Origin: Malaya genurostris
Lineage: Eukaryota > Arthropoda > Insecta > Diptera > Culicidae
Reading direction: 5' to 3'
Length of the DNA stretch: 64,000 nucleotides
Assembly (NCBI RefSeq): GCF_030247185.1
Contig: NC_080572.1
Location: 40,215,383-40,279,382, forward strand
Shown piece by piece: positions 1-11,580 of the stretch. Every line of letters begins with the position of its first letter. Within the stretch, counting starts at the first letter, position 1. The notes below the pieces were generated by a model. The model was not told where the DNA came from. It did not search any database and saw nothing but the letters and a program-made list of their open reading frames with translations. Both the position numbers and the translations under genes were made by a program.

Positions 1-1560
1 TTTCGGGGCATTTCTCACATTAAAACAGGTTTTTTAATTAGATCCGACCTCCGGTTCAGGATATACTGGGTGATTGTAATTTCTCAAAAATTAATCGAAT
101 TTATCGAGTTTGTAGAGTTCGATAGTCGATGACCAAATAGGCTTATTTCAGTTTTACCAGTACACGATTTTCAATCCCGGAACGTATCGATTTTATTTGC
201 AACGCCCTACGATTTCTCATAGATGGTTACATAAATTTCGAATCAAATGACAACCCCTTAGGTGAATTAAACCGACTACAATTTCATAAACAAAATTATA
301 TTATATTATAATTGTAAGACTTATGGTACCATACAAAATTGAAGATTTTTTTTCGACTCCGACTTTCAATTCTGGATTTACAGGGTGATGAGTTTTTAAA
401 ATTCAAACTGCATAGATGATGTCGATATAAAAATATCTTCAAAGTATTCCGGTTTATTCGTCATGTTAATTCATGGCCATACTAACCGTTTTGGGTTATG
501 CTCTAAAGTGGAACTCACTTCGACAACTGTGAGTGCGTAATCGATTTTCACACGTTTAGGTTCATAGAACTATGGTTTCATTCAATTTTTTTTCGATCCG
601 ACTAGCAGTACCGAAATTAAAGGGTAATGAGTGATTGAAATTTCAAACTGTCATTTGAAACGACGCTCAATAAATTTCATGAAAACTAAAAACACCGAAG
701 AACGCTCATGGTAAAAACACATGCGGATTGATAAAACAAAAGACTTACTGCTAGGTGGACTAAACACGTTTTTTATTCGAATTTACAATGCTGTGCAGTT
801 TTCTTGTTTTGTTTCTTCTTTTGATGCAGACTATTTTCAATAGTTTAAAAATAAATAAAAATATCTAATACACTACCAATATTGGGGCCTAACCTAATGT
901 GAAATTTTTGAACATCGACAAGCTCGCGGATATCGCTATTTTGATTTGTAAAAGAACTTCAAACATAATTTTTCAAATCTTACTTGACAACACAGAAAGT
1001 CGCCCTCTTATGTTTGAAAATAGCTCATAACATTACTTTTAGACATCAATTCATACCCGTACCAAAAATGTTTATTTTGTAAGAATTTGCATTGGCCTCG
1101 ATAAAGTGGAGGTCGCCAAATTTGGGTTTTGTAGTAACTCGAAACATTTCAAAATACCCGTATGTTGAGATTTGAAACAGAACAGATTTGAATATCGATT
1201 GCAATAATTATTAACATCCACTCATCAAGCTGGTTGACGTGTCGTCAATTCAATCCAATTTATTATAAGTACTTATAAATATCAAATACTTTTACTAGGC
1301 TTGTTTGAATTAAATGTTTCCTAATAAACTGATTGTTAATCAATCCATTTTAAGCGTACAATATTGAAGTAATGCTTTCAAATCAAGTTAAATGTGGCAC
1401 CGACAACAAATCACCGAGATACAAGCGCTTCAAATTAGGTCCGAAAAATCTATCGCCCTTAGTTCTAAATTGGCCTGCTAGTTACCGGAGAATGAACACC
1501 TGATCGGTATTCCATACACTTAAGCGAACATGGTATACAGCAGACGGAAAATGGTATCCA
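1..1560. repeat. Degenerate R-repeat material, no gene
   Basis: No credible gene is visible. Positions 40-60 read as the reverse complement of the R-repeat signature (gatccgacctccggttcagg), and similar eroded pieces with 'cgactcc', 'gtgatgag' and 'ggttcat' motifs follow to about 700. Positions about 980-1140 resemble one unit of the 117-bp tandem repeat at 8999-9380 ('cccgtaccaaaaatg', 'ggaggtcgcc'). The rest is AT-rich and unassigned. Confidence 0.5.
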
Positions 1561-1566
1561 CACACC

Positions 1567-1860
1567 GCATACTGTGCAAAGGCGACTATCCAACGAGCGA
1601 ATGGGTGTAATTCAGTTTTGTCATTCACCCATTAGACAAGTTACCTATTCCGTTCGCTGGCAGCCAGCGACTAAAGTGAAAAATGTAAAATGACATATAT
1701 TCATAGACTACGATGAAGAATGGAGCGATAATTTTTCTCGCATGACGTAAATCCTCCCTACACCGATCGAAGCAGAACTGCTACTGAATAAAATGCGAGG
1801 TGTAAAGAAACAATCGAAACTGTTAGACGTGCGAGAGAAATCAAACGGATGACTATGCTA
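1567..1860 (+). repeat. Dispersed repeat shared with 14703-14990
   Basis: The segment aligns by eye, in opposite orientation, with 14703-14990. Shared landmarks are 'cgactatccaacgagcgaatgg' type sequence, 'agacaagttacctatt', 'cgaagcagaactgct' and the end 'gcgagagaaatcaaacgga'. Translation of both copies gives remnants of the same peptide (...DKLPI...) with stops, so this looks like decayed transposon coding sequence. It lies just upstream of the DD37E transposase fragment at 1931-2061 and may be part of that element, but I cannot prove this. Confidence 0.5.
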
Positions 1861-1930
1861 TTTAAATATTGAATACTTGTTCTGTTTGAAGGATAATTAA
1901 TAGTTTTCAAATATCAAAGAATTGTTCCAT

Positions 1931-2061
1931 ATGGTGGTCAAATCACGCACCAGGAAGCCGGAATGCATCATAATGGACGACGAGACGTCCTTTAAGCGAA
2001 CGCCAAGAAGATCCCTGGCCTGGAACTTTTAGTCAGGAAGAAAAAGAAGTTCGCATAATTT
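1931..2061 (+). pseudogene. Tc1/mariner-type (DD37E-like) transposase fragment
   Basis: A short reading frame gives KPECIIMDDETSF, the context of the first catalytic aspartate in DD37E transposases; compare CIIMDDETYV in the element at 48729-50016. One nucleotide is out of register just after it. In the next frame the sequence continues as ANAKKIPGLELL, matching the family's usual region after this motif, then reaches a stop. No second D or E region is visible downstream, where an R repeat begins at about 2167. This is a broken fragment with no likely activity. Confidence 0.55.
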
Positions 2062-2166
2062 GCCCTGAGTAGATTAAAACATGTTTTAGTTTTCGAATAA
2101 TCGTTACTATATTTTGTTCCTATGAATGTAGAGAAGCACATCAGCACCATCAGGTAGTTATGTATA

Positions 2167-3545
<1,379 letters not shown>

Positions 3546-5169
3546 AATGCTGTTGATTTTTCATGTGTTTATTTACTTACTGCTGATGCAGCTTAGCATA
3601 TGAAGCTGAACCGGTATGAGCTGAACCAGACATATGAAGTGAATGTATCATGTTTCATCATTGAAAATACGCTCCCATAGAAAATATTCGGTCGTTGTTT
3701 GTAAAATTTAAATACTGGTTAGAATTCGAGCAGCAAAATAAAGAAACCACTAGAACCCGACCCTCGCTCGTCCTAATTCGAATGGATTGGTTAACCAGCT
3801 CTCACTTAGCATCAAAGGAATAGCATCCCAACTACTACTTTGAGAATCAAAGTGTAAGCGAAATTCCCACTCAGACTTATTAACAAGCATCAAAAGTCTG
3901 AGATAGCCATAGCCATATCCCCATGGTCTGCCGGTTCGACTATCAAGATGGGTTCACTTTCATTCAGCTTCAAAGTGCCGTTAGTTTGGAAAATAAACCT
4001 GATGGAAGAAAAGCTTCAGCTTTGTCTTGCGTCAGACATGGCGTGGGAAAAAAATCCCTATGAAAAGGGCAACCGACGGCACCGTACGACAGTCACCGGC
4101 AACTAGTTCCTGACCGCGTTGGTGTGGAATCTCATCACGCTGTCTCGTTATTCTTCATTAGGGAATTTTCTCATCCGTTCAGTTCCTAGAGTTCGCCCTA
4201 AACGTACGCAAGTGATTTAGGCATTTTTTCGCTCTGTAACCTTTTTCTCGTTCAAGAATTCAACCTACCAACCAACCAACCGACACTGGCAGCTTCGAGT
4301 TACGGTTCGGTTGTTCCAACTTCCAACACCTACCGTCCTGCTTGTGGGTGGCTGATGATGGACTGGGCTTTCGATCAGAACTAACAGCAGGCGTATCCAC
4401 GCTTTATGATCTTCTGGATACTTCGATGCTGTGATGGTTTCAGCCTCGAACTTCAACCAGAGGATAAGTTTTTGCTGAGCATACAGGTAGTTTCAGTTTC
4501 AATTTAGTTCTTCTATTGTGAATATTTTCCCGGAATCAGAAAAACTTCTGATAAGTGATAGAAGTTCATAATTTGAATTTCTACACTTATAAATTCAATC
4601 ACTCAGACAACCCGTCTCGATAGTAAACATTGAATGAGCAAACGAGAGCCATAAATCCAGCTTCAAAGGCTAGAGGCGAAGCGGATTCTACGAACCGGCA
4701 GTAGTAGTTTCAACCAACCCACGCCGACGCCATTCAACCAAAGTCGCAGAATATGTGTATAGTTCGGCAAAACCAAGGAGAAGGTACCGGTCGCACAATG
4801 CAATCTACCGCTTTTCTGTGCTGAATGGAGGTTGCATTTTCACGCAAGAATGGCACCGCTATAGCGGTGGGTGTTCCGTCTGGGACAGTTTATCTAACCG
4901 GGGGAAAAAATGGCGATCGATATGTGCGACGAACGTTGCATTGTGAAACGGTTCGATCTAAAGCAGGAATCAGGTGATTGATGAACTGAGATGAACTAAA
5001 ATTTGACATTATTGTTTTTAATTGAAAACGATATCTCGTTATTTCGTCACGAAGAGTATGATTGGAATGTTAAAGTTGTACTTTTTTTTTGTAGATTCGT
5101 ATCTTTTCATCCTTTTTACAACGAACCCTTCCGGCGTGGTTTAGAGCTAAAATTACAATTCAATAGAAA
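3546..5169. other. Non-repetitive-looking DNA, no gene recognised
   Basis: The only open frames are 60-65 codons long and match nothing I recognise. The stretch 3960-4460 is richer in G+C than its surroundings and could hold an untranslated exon or a regulatory sequence. No splice-supported coding exon can be argued from sequence alone. Confidence 0.4.
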
Positions 5170-5525
5170 TCGATGCAAGTTCCGATGTGGTTTTTGACAA
5201 TCTATTCTCAGAGCCGGAAGCTAGTCGTAAAAAGGTTTCAAATAGCCAGGCCTACAAGTTCAAATAATTATACAATCCGCTTTAAAAATGCCGTACTTAT
5301 CTGTATCGTACATTCTATGATGATTAGACATTTTGACCAACATATAATAAGTTCTGCAAACCACCATCTTCATTGGAACTAACAAGATCATTTTGTGTCA
5401 CTAACTTTTTGTCGTGAATACGACTTACTTTACTATGGGGTGCCTTCTCAAAATTTACCCTCTGAGAGAGTGATAAGTTTTTGATCGTGAATATCTCTTG
5501 TTGTATCTTACGAATCAACATAATT
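5170..5525. repeat. Dispersed repeat shared with 9670-9897
   Basis: Both places share 'gtgccttctcaaaatttaccc' type sequence, then 'ctctgagag', 'gatcgtgaatatctcttg' and 'ttgtat..ta.cg'. The copy here ends near 'aacataatttttgc', the other near 'aacatcatttttgc'. Neither copy has coding capacity. Confidence 0.6.
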
Positions 5526-6149
5526 TTTGCTTCATGCCATCGGAAATATGATCACAATTTTATGATAAAATATTCAGTTGTGTGACATAAACTCAAATAA
5601 TTGAAAATTAAACTTTTCTGAAATGTTTGGTATAAACGAGTATCAAAGAGGATAATTCATAAGGCGCGTTTGCCTTTCCCGTATTTTTAAAGCTCATAGC
5701 TCAGTGATCTGTGAAAGGATTTATATAATCTAACTACCAATAGAATCGAAATTTTTCAACTTAAACGTGTATAGCAAAAGCATTGAAGTATTTCAATAGT
5801 ACACTATTGAAAACCCTGTCTCATTTGCCCCATGTCAACACCAGCCAATCAGAACGCGTTCTGAGGAAGAGAACAAAATATCTGCTGCTGTACAACAAAT
5901 CGTTCGAGAAAATGTTCCGAACAGTGTTTATTATCGTAGTGAGTTCCACAATTTTACCCTTCTGAATGCTAGAAACGAATCCCTACAGCATATTGATAGT
6001 TTCTTTCAATAAATTATGCAAATCCGAAATGAAATAATCGACATTAAAATTCTGTATGCGGCTATTTTTATAGCCGTTAGGACCGCCCATTAGAGAAAAA
6101 AGAGACTTCTCAACAAAAATTAGTTCAGTTTGGATTCTATCGCCACTGC
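5526..6149. other. AT-rich spacer, no gene recognised
   Basis: I see no protein, RNA or element signature. A 60-codon frame at 5783-5965 has no recognisable motif. Confidence 0.4.
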
Positions 6150-6495
6150 GAGCAGATGTATTTTGTGCCGCCCACGGAAGACCGCTCCAGTCGATGACCA
6201 GCATGCGGGCCACCCGCCGGGCCTTCGTAGCCTGGGTGTGTTTCCCGCGGACCCACACGAACCGATGGAAGCGGCCATAGATATTTAACAACGTCATCTG
6301 GAAGAGTCATGCAATATTCAATTCACCGACCACTGCTGATCGCCAGAGAATCCGAAACGACATAATCTAATGATACTATCCTAGTTTTAAGTTAGTCATT
6401 AATTAAAATTAGAAAATACCCTTGGCATCTTAGAGCTTAAGCAGTGTGCCTAAAAATATATTATATTATCGAATAAAAAAAAAGTTCTGCGAAAA
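6150..6495 (+). mobile_element. Non-LTR retrotransposon 3' end (LINE remnant) with poly-A
   Basis: The segment matches, in opposite orientation, 23746-24060. Both contain the coding remnant GHPPG.RSLGVFPA, a 3' untranslated region with 'tagttttaagtta', 'aattaaaattagaaaa', 'cttggcatcttagagctta' and 'agcagtgtgcct', and a terminal A-rich tail (6475-6483 here). This is the structure of a 5'-truncated LINE copy ending in poly-A. I do not recognise the clade. The coding part is frame-broken. Confidence 0.65.
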
Positions 6496-7110
6496 AAAAA
6501 CTATTCCATCCAAATGTTGATTATAGAGATAAAAACTTTGTTTGATTAGGGTTACCAGATAGACGGATTTCTTAGTATTCCACTGATTTTCAAGCACATT
6601 GGAAAAATTTACTTTTTTCGGTTTTTAACGATATCAAACTAACTAGAGATTTCTGACATATCAGAGACTCGGATGACTCGTATCGATGAAAAGGAAAAAT
6701 TTACTGAATTTTATTCGGATTTAAAAAAAAAGCTGATTTTATATAGATTGCTAAAAAAGTCAGTTTCCTGCTCAATTAAATATAATGATAGAAGATCATG
6801 CTCAATCGGTTCGACCGACTCCGGCCGACAAATTCCACGTGGTTAAATCATTGAAAAACTGCGCAAGTAGAATTCAGTTGAACTAATCAACCGTCGAACT
6901 TTCATAACGCACCCAAAGTTTGTAAAATTATACACAGTTTGTGTGAATGTTGCCTGGGAAGGGAACGTTAACAAAACTCAAAAATGATAAGAAATCAAGC
7001 TGTGAAGGAAAAAGGTATGCTGAATTATGATTTTTTAAATACTCCTACTCACAGTGCCAAAACAATTCTTTTACCAAAAGGAGCTCGAACCCAGCAGGAA
7101 AAGAATGCAA
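6496..7110. other. AT-rich spacer, no gene recognised
   Basis: Nothing supportable was seen. The stretch lies between the LINE 3' end and an R repeat. Confidence 0.4.
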
Positions 7111-7660
7111 AAACCTGTTTTAATCCACCTAGTGGTGTAATGATGCCTTTCTCATATTACTAATAATTTCAAAAATATCACCAGAAGATTTTGTGAAGAA
7201 ATTTTTTTTCAATCTTGAATAAAATAAGAAACATGCTTTGGGTATAAACTAACATAACCTTTTCAAATTGTAAACAGTTATATCAAGTTGATAAGAATTT
7301 TTCTTTATTTTGCATTGTCGCACTAAATGATTAAACACACTTTACCCTATAGTCCTGAAACCGGAAATCGGATCCGGATGAAATTAAACAGCAACCTATA
7401 AGACTGTAGGAACTTTTATTTGAGCCAGTTTGTGGAAATCGATCAAATCATCTCTGTGAAAATTGAGTGAGTCTCGTTTTAAATTTTTTGAAATTTTAAA
7501 AGTCGGTTCGTTTAGTAAGTAACTAATATAGCCTACAAATTGAATCAGTTTTAAGCCAAATCTAGAAAAATTTTACCCTCCGTCGCTCTAAATGACGGTG
7601 TGAAATTCAATAGCAACCTACAGGACTACGAGATTTTTTTATGAGTGACATTATTTGACA
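7111..7660 (+). repeat. Dispersed repeat R, partial copy
   Basis: It starts with the family's left end ('aatccacctagtggtgtaat', then 'gcctttctcatattac'). It continues with 'cctgaaaccggaaatcggat' type sequence and 'catctctgtgaaaattgagtg'. The right part is lost or rearranged. Downstream at 7855-7905 is a second R-associated motif (tggcaaccctgcac ... caaagcacgctgtg) that also occurs at 31770-31815. Confidence 0.6.
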
Positions 7661-7948
7661 CATACTCACACAGCCACAATTTTGGTCAATTTTTCAAGTG
7701 ATTGTATAAACTTCCTTTATGAGAAAAGCAACAAGTGCACTTTTATTGAAAAGCATCTTTATCATGATTTTGTAATAACACTAAAAAATAGGTACAAAAG
7801 GAACAAAAGGATTAGAAATTTTCATATTTTTCACCTGGAAAATATAAATTTTAATGTGGCAACCCTGCACGCTATACAAAATTGAACAAAGCACGCTGTG
7901 AATGGAGCAGAGCCGCACGTACCGTCGCGTACCAGTTTTGCATCGTCA

Positions 7949-8098
7949 TTTTTTTCGATTATAGAGGTTTTAACATTGTTGTCATTCACCTCTTCGGACC
8001 AGAAAAGTTTTCTGACTCTATGCGCGGAATTGGGAATCGAACCCAGGTGGGCAGCGTGATAGGCATCGACTTACCCATCACGCTATACCCGTTCCCCT
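7949..8098 (-). mobile_element. tRNA-derived SINE (Feilai-like) with target duplication
   Basis: Read on the minus strand, this is a short retroposon with an internal RNA polymerase III promoter. The A-box region is 'tagcgtgatgggtaag' (8070-8085) and a canonical B box 'ggttcgattccc' lies at 8032-8043. The body contains 'ctggtccgaagaggtgaatg' and ends in an A run (poly-T at 7949-7955 on the plus strand). Flanking 11-bp direct repeats, gcatcgtcatt (7940-7950) and gcatcattatt (8099-8109), differ at two positions and look like a target-site duplication. tRNA-derived SINEs of this type (Feilai) are established in Aedes; the exact family here is inferred. Confidence 0.8.
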
Positions 8099-8109
8099 GC
8101 ATCATTATT

Positions 8110-8680
8110 TTGAATTTGAATGTTTTGCAACTCATCGCCCTATAATTTCGGAACCGGAAATCGGATCAGGATATAATTGCACAGTATATTTAAAGACAAT
8201 GAGAGTTTTAATTTGAATCATAAATCGTGTCAAACGGCTTAACCGTTACTGAGAAATCGACGAGAGTTCCGTTTTTTTTAGATTTTCTTCAATATTACCG
8301 GTGCTTTCGGAAGCGAAAACCGGGGATTAGTAATCCCAAATTAATTTTATATAATCACTAAATAATAAGATCCGTCAACTAGATCAATTTAGCAGTAAGT
8401 TTTATAAAAATGTGCACGTCGTTTCGCCATCGCTTGTGAAAAAATACTCATGAAATTGAAAATTTTCACCAATCGCACTGTAATACCGGAACCGGAAGTC
8501 GAGAAAATTGATTGCATATTTTTTAATAAATTTTCACATATTTCCTTGTAATTCCGAGATCGGAAGTCGGATCCATATGAAACTCAGGAACTTTGTATGG
8601 AACCTCAAGACCTTTCTTTTGAATCCAAGTTTGTGAAAATCGGTTCAGCCATCTCTGAGAAAATTGAGTGACATTATTTG
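8110..8680 (+). repeat. Dispersed repeat R, partial copies
   Basis: The core signature appears twice: 'ataatttcggaaccggaaat' near 8142 and 'gatcggaagtcggatcc' near 8550. Near 8632 comes 'gtgaaaatcggttcagccat', followed by 'ctctgagaaaattgagtgac'. At 8760-8930 a short inverted piece of the same family follows (ccaaacgaaccg ... ctgtaccgg). No coding capacity is visible. Confidence 0.6.
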
Positions 8681-8998
8681 TCAGAAACAATAATAAATAA
8701 TAGGATTGATTTTCTAAATTTAGTTTATAACTATTTCAATTTAAAGATTACGTTAGTTGTTTGCCAAACGAACCGTTTTCAGCTGTACCGGTTACCAGTT
8801 CTCGGTTTCGGAAATACCGGAATTAGTGGTCCAAAAACGGAGCTCTTTTCATTTTCTCGGAGACGGCTGCGTCAATTTTATCAAACTTGGACTCAAATGA
8901 AAATTCTTGCTGTCTCATAGAACATGGAACAACATAGTGAAGCGTGTTTAAAATCTCAACCCATTATTTAGAGTAAAAATATAAATAAAATAAATCTT

Positions 8999-9380
8999 GG
9001 AATTCAGAACCACCTCAATCATCATTTTCCGACATCTGCACTTCAAACCCGTACCGAAAATACCCATATTGTAAGGGTTTTCAAGGAATATCAATAAACC
9101 GGAAGTCGCCATCTTGGAATTCAGAACCACCTCAAATATCGTTTTCCAACATGTATTCATCAAACCCGTTTCGAAAATACCCATATTGTAATGGTTTTCA
9201 AGGAATATCAATAAACCGGAAGTCGCCATATTGGAATTCAGATCCACCTCAATCATCATTTTCCGACATCTACTCATCAAACCCGTACCGGAAATACCCA
9301 TATTGTAAGGGTTTTCAATGAATATCAATAAACCGGAAGCCGCCATCTTGGTATCCAGAACCACCTCAAACATCGTTTTC
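8999..9380 (-). repeat. 117-bp tandem repeat, about 3.3 units, open in one frame
   Basis: Successive units start at 8999, 9116, 9233 and 9350 (ggaattcagaaccacctc or variants), giving an exact 117-bp period. Because 117 is 39 codons, the minus-strand frame stays open and encodes three repeats of about 39 residues. Each repeat has a core like MATSGLLIFLEN.YNMGI. The units are about 90% alike. A diverged unit lies at about 980-1140. No known domain is recognised and the openness may be chance, since the period is a multiple of three. Confidence 0.75.
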
Positions 9381-9441
9381 CTATATTGTACTAATTTCCA
9401 TGGAATATAAATGAGCCGGAAACGATTTTCATTGTATGCAA

Positions 9442-9562
9442 AAACCTCTTTTTACGAAGTATTTTCAACGTAAAAAAAAGATTACGTTATTTTGGATTTA
9501 TGTCGTAAAAAGAGTTACGTAAAAAGAGGTAACGTAAAAAAAGTTTATGTAAACGGAGGTTT
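9442..9562. mobile_element. Short MITE-like palindromic element
   Basis: The ends are inverted: 'aaacctctttttacg' on the left, and the right end reverse-complements to 'aaacctccgtttac'. The interior repeats 'acgtaaaaagag' in both orientations. The length of 121 bp and lack of coding capacity suit a miniature inverted-repeat element. No target duplication could be fixed. Confidence 0.5.
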
Positions 9563-9569
9563 GGGTGTA

Positions 9570-10425
9570 CTCCAAACCGGAAATCACTCCAATTTCTTAG
9601 AAAAAGCTGAACCGGTTTTCAGAATCTTAGATTCGAATAAAAAGTCTCTTGATCTCATAGCCTGTTATTGAATATTATCCAGATCGAACTTTCGGCTCGG
9701 AAGTAACACGGTAAAATGTTCAAAAATTTAATAAAAAATTGCACTCGAATTTCTAGGAGACTGGTCAACCGATTTTGTCGTGAATTACATGAAATCGTGG
9801 GTGCCTTTTCAAGATTTACCCTCTGAGAGTGTGCTAAATATTCGATCGTGAATATCTCTTGTTGTATATAACGTATAAACATCATTTTTGCCTTTCGCTT
9901 ATGAAAAAGCTATGCAATCATTATGAAACCCGACTTTCGAGCTGAGGCCCGTAGGGCCGAGTATCATACACTATTCGACCCAGTTCATCGAGTAGCAAAA
10001 TATCTGTGTGTGTTAGTGTTACGTTTACGTTTTATTTTTTTTTGCACTAACTTTTCTCGGAGATGGCAAAGCTGAAGCTTAGATCCAAAGAACCGGATAG
10101 GACTTCCGGTTCCGGAATAAGGTAAAATGTGCAACAAAATGAAAATATGTGTACTAATTTCTCTGAAAAATGGCGTTACCGATTTTTACAAACTTAGATT
10201 TAATTAAAGGTCTTATGATTATATACAAAACTTCTGAATTTCATCTAAATCCGATTTCATAAAAACTGCTTCAATCCGTAGCCATAATCAGATTATCATT
10301 ATGTTAGACGGTCAAACAAAGCGATTCCGGTTATTTTCTAGATTACCACAGTATTATATATGATAGTATGATTGATATGAGAAAAGCATCGTTACACCGC
10401 TAGGTGGATTAAAACAGGTTTGACA
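9570..10425 (-). repeat. Dispersed repeat R, reverse copy
   Basis: This is the reverse complement of the R layout: 'ccaaaccggaaatcactcc' type sequence, then 'acccgactttcgagctgag', 'gccgtagg' region, 'gttcatcgag' and 'ttccggttccggaat'. It ends at 'atatgagaaaagcatcg' and 'ccgctaggtggattaaaac', the inverted left end. It includes 9670-9897, shared with 5170-5525. Confidence 0.65.
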
Positions 10426-10689
10426 TGACACGGAAAATCGAGCCAAATACATTCAAGTAACCATATAACTATTCGAATTGGCAGGCATGGTTATTTTTAG
10501 ACCAAATACATTGATTTTTGTTATACCGGATAATCAATCCTGGTATCGGAAGTACCGGAAAAGTGCTTGTGTGCTTTAAACCGGAAATCACTCCAATTCC
10601 TCAGAAACCGATCTTCGTAAACTCAGATTTAAATGAAAAGCATTATGGTTTCATAGGTCAAAGTAGATAGGATACCAGATAAAATATCC
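10426..10689 (-). repeat. Degenerate R material
   Basis: Pieces such as 'ataccggataatcaatcc' and 'taaaccggaaatcactcc' show eroded reverse-oriented R sequence. No gene is visible. Confidence 0.45.
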
Positions 10690-11114
10690 ACACAGTTCGA
10701 AAAATTCTTATGATTTTACATCTTATCAGATGCACATAAACGGAGCATCATATTTCACACAAATTTATATTCAAGAACATGTAAAATTGTGTGAAGTGAA
10801 AACTACATGGCTTTAAAACGAAAGGAATAAAAATCAAAAGATCGACATCAACAACGAACTTGAACCGAAAAACATTAGATCACAAAGCACACTAGTTAGT
10901 CGACTGAGTCACAGAAGCACATATCTGCCTGGCTGGTGAATCGTTCATAGTAATTCATACATTCTCACTTGCTAGCCGAGTGCAAATTACACTCGGAGCC
11001 AGTAAATTTCTGCACGAATGGAATATTGTGTCATTTGAGAAGTTAAGCAGTTATGAATTGTATCGTTTGAAGAATTATGTCACCTGTAGAATTCATAATT
11101 TCTTTCTGTGCAGA
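10690..11114 (-). mobile_element. TIR element A, copy 1, with tRNA-like boxes
   Basis: It aligns end to end with 28142-28851 in opposite orientation, excluding the insert there. Shared landmarks are 'cagatgcacataaacggag', 'gtcgactgagtcacagaa', 'ctgcctggctgg', 'cacttgctag' and 'tcacctgtagaattca'. The two ends are imperfect inverted repeats (cacagttcgaaaaattctta against cacagaaagaaattatgaat). On the minus strand the middle carries tRNA-like A-box sequence (tgactcagtcgactaac) and B-box sequence (ggttcaagttcg). It is non-coding. It could be a MITE that captured a SINE head, or a SINE flanked by inverted repeats by chance. Confidence 0.6.
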
Positions 11115-11149
11115 TTCGGCTTTCGGTTGCAGCCTGTCATATAGAGCGA

Positions 11150-11580
11150 TAATGCAAAAATGCTTCTGAATTTGGGCCAAAACTGTTTCAATTTATAGGT
11201 TATGCTAGTTACTGGCCAAACGACCCGATTTCAGCTATACCGGTTTCCATCTTCCGGTTCCGGCCGTACCGGAAATAATGGTCAAAAACTCAAAGACGGA
11301 ACACTCTTCATCTTGTGAGAGATAACTGAATAGATTTTCACAAACTGCGGTTTTAAAAGTAGACTGCTTTTGACTTTTGTTCGGATCTGACTTCCGGTTC
11401 CGGAACAACAAGGTGAGATGTGTTGAAAAATCGAAAAAGTTATGCTCAAACAATAGTTTTTGTTCTTATTCAATATTGAAAGAAATTTTTTTTTGAAGAA
11501 TTACTTAGTAATATTAATGATAACATGAGTTACATGAGAAATAGTTACATTATACCTCTAGGTAAATAAAAACAGGTTCC
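11150..11580 (-). repeat. Dispersed repeat R, reverse copy
   Basis: It carries 'ctataccggtttccatcttc', 'cggatctgacttccggttcc', 'gagatgtgttga' and the reversed left end 'acctctaggtaaataaaaac'. No coding capacity is visible. Confidence 0.6.

Noticed and set aside
8032..8098. A functional tRNA gene
   Set aside because: A and B boxes are present, but no full cloverleaf was evident and the sequence continues into a SINE body with an A-tail and flanking duplication.
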